Source of the DNA: Paenalcaligenes hermetiae
GTDB lineage: Bacteria; Pseudomonadota; Gammaproteobacteria; Burkholderiales; Burkholderiaceae_B
Assembly: GCF_039543645.1 (NCBI RefSeq)
Contig: NZ_BAABKD010000002.1
Span: forward strand, 344,290-408,289
Direction: 5' to 3'
Length of the DNA: 64,000 nt
In this document: positions 63,611 through 64,000 of the stretch, piece by piece
How positions within the stretch are numbered: the first letter of the stretch is position 1
Layout: every line of letters begins with the position of its first letter
Position numbers and translations under genes: made by a program
The notes under the pieces: model-generated
Told to the model about the DNA's origin: nothing
The model's input: the letters and a program-made list of their open reading frames with translations, nothing else
The model's database searches: none

Positions 63611-63639
63611 AAAGAAAAAACCCCTCGTAATAGAGGGGT
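63611..63639 (-). terminator. Terminator-like hairpin in the serB leader
   Basis: On the minus strand ACCCCTC / GAGGGGT form a perfect 7-bp stem with a 6-base loop, followed by TTTTTCTTT and then, 7 bases later, the serB ATG. It may end an upstream transcript or attenuate serB. Confidence 0.6.
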
Positions 63640-63698
63640 CATTATAAAACAATTGCCACTTATACGGCTTTGGGCTGGGTGACCCGGTGCGCGACAAG

Positions 63699-63718
63699 CC
63701 CCGCCGTTCAGGGCGGGG
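63699..63718. repeat. Subterminal hairpin of an IS200/IS605-type element
   Basis: CCCCGCC / GGCGGGG are near-contiguous arms around a 6-base loop, on the distal side of tnpA. Such palindromes are the TnpA recognition structures of this family. The element edge is probably close by, but I cannot fix it. Confidence 0.6.
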
Positions 63719-63729
63719 AAGGATAGCGC

Positions 63730-63746
63730 GGACGGCGCAGCCGTCC
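63730..63746. repeat. Second hairpin beside tnpA
   Basis: GGACGGC / GCCGTCC are perfect 7-base arms with a 3-base loop, 13 bases past the tnpA stop codon. It may terminate tnpA transcription or belong to the element end. Confidence 0.5.
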
Positions 63747-63759
63747 TTGTCTTTGGGTT

Positions 63760-64000
63760 TCAGTGTGGGGTTTGCTGCTGCTCGATGTACTGGCGCACGA
63801 TGGAAATCGGCGCGCCGCCGCCGCTTGAAGCGAAATAGGACGGCGACCACAGCACGCCTTTCCAGTAGCGCTTCTGGATGTCGGGCCGTTCCTTGCGCAG
63901 CAGGCGACTGGAGACGCCTTTGAGGCTGTTCACGAGATTGGAGACAGCCACCTTGGGCGGGTATTCCACAAGCAGGTGAACGTGATCGTCCTCGCCGTCC
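63760..64000 (-). CDS. tnpA: IS200/IS605-family transposase TnpA (partial)
   Basis: The visible 80 codons are the C-terminal part of a HUH/Tyr transposase: DDHVHLLVEYPP with the His-x-His pair encoded at about 63976-63984, the helix KVAVSNLVNSLKGVSSRLL, and RQYIEQQQTPH with the likely catalytic Tyr. The 5' part lies outside the window. Local sequence is clearly GC-richer than the neighbouring genes, in keeping with recent transfer. No tnpB lies on this side. Confidence 0.88.
   Translation of the reverse strand, partial: DGEDDHVHLLVEYPPKVAVSNLVNSLKGVSSRLLRKERPDIQKRYWKGVLWSPSYFASSGGGAPISIVRQYIEQQQTPH

Noticed and set aside
63605..63850. N-terminal extension of serB of 82 residues
   Set aside because: It would translate the mobile-element end and the hairpin; the family start is the ATG at 63604.
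1..64000. CRISPR arrays, prophage genes, restriction-modification or known defence systems
   Set aside because: No regular repeat-spacer pattern, phage structural gene or defence domain was seen on reading through the window.

Overview
The window is an almost fully coding, chromosomal core region of a betaproteobacterium. The family is most likely Alcaligenaceae (order Burkholderiales); I cannot name the genus. The gene order supports this: fabF-(small membrane ORF)-rpoE-rseA-rseB-mucD-lepA-lepB-rnc-era-recO, smc-zipA-ligA, tsaB/rimI-udg, an orphan rnfB beside nth, and an intracellular PHA depolymerase. Base composition is near balanced for most of the window. Only the IS200-type end fragment is clearly GC-richer.

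Layout. 1-2.8 kb: holC, a BI-1/YccA membrane protein, a RarD-type transporter and a PIN-domain protein. 2.8-11.8 kb (minus strand): translation and RNA genes (era, rnc, lepB, lepA), then the envelope-stress unit mucD-rseB-rseA-rpoE. 11.8-18.3 kb (minus strand): fatty-acid synthesis cluster yceD-rpmF-plsX-fabH-fabD-fabG-acpP-fabF. 18.3-20.4 kb (plus strand): maf, an RsmI-like methylase and an amidase lipoprotein. 20.4-22.5 kb: a decayed TRAP-transporter fragment, a HAD phosphatase and rluC. 22.5-26 kb: a long leader and rne. 26-31.5 kb (minus strand): relA, trpB, trpA, accD. 31.5-36.5 kb: a flavodoxin-like protein, pncB, fdxA, phaZ, rnfB, nth. 36.5-42.2 kb: a degenerate ABC ATPase facing a branched-chain-type amino-acid ABC operon with a fused LivM-LivG. 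42.4-44.5 kb (plus strand): msrB, yciB, bolA, ppiC-type foldase. 44.5-51.2 kb (minus strand): smc, zipA, ligA. 51.3-55 kb: lplT, an amidase remnant, a family-4-like UDG and a TsaB-RimI fusion. 55.2-58 kb (plus strand): ompR-envZ and ahpC. 58-64 kb: ispD-ispF, mfd, serB and the 3' part of an IS200-type tnpA cut by the window end.

I did not find a phage, CRISPR array, tRNA/rRNA gene, classical defence island or an obviously new multi-gene system. The most unusual items are: a LivF-like protein with every ATPase motif altered (36.5-37.2 kb) next to a liv operon that already has a LivM-LivG fusion; a TsaB-RimI fusion; a UDG-like protein lacking the usual GE motif; three junctions where a terminator-like hairpin sits directly before a start codon (fabF, rnfB, serB); a long structured rne leader; and two decaying gene fragments. 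Several genes appear to use TTG or GTG starts (gph-like, trpB, lplT, fabF, ligA, smc, yceD).
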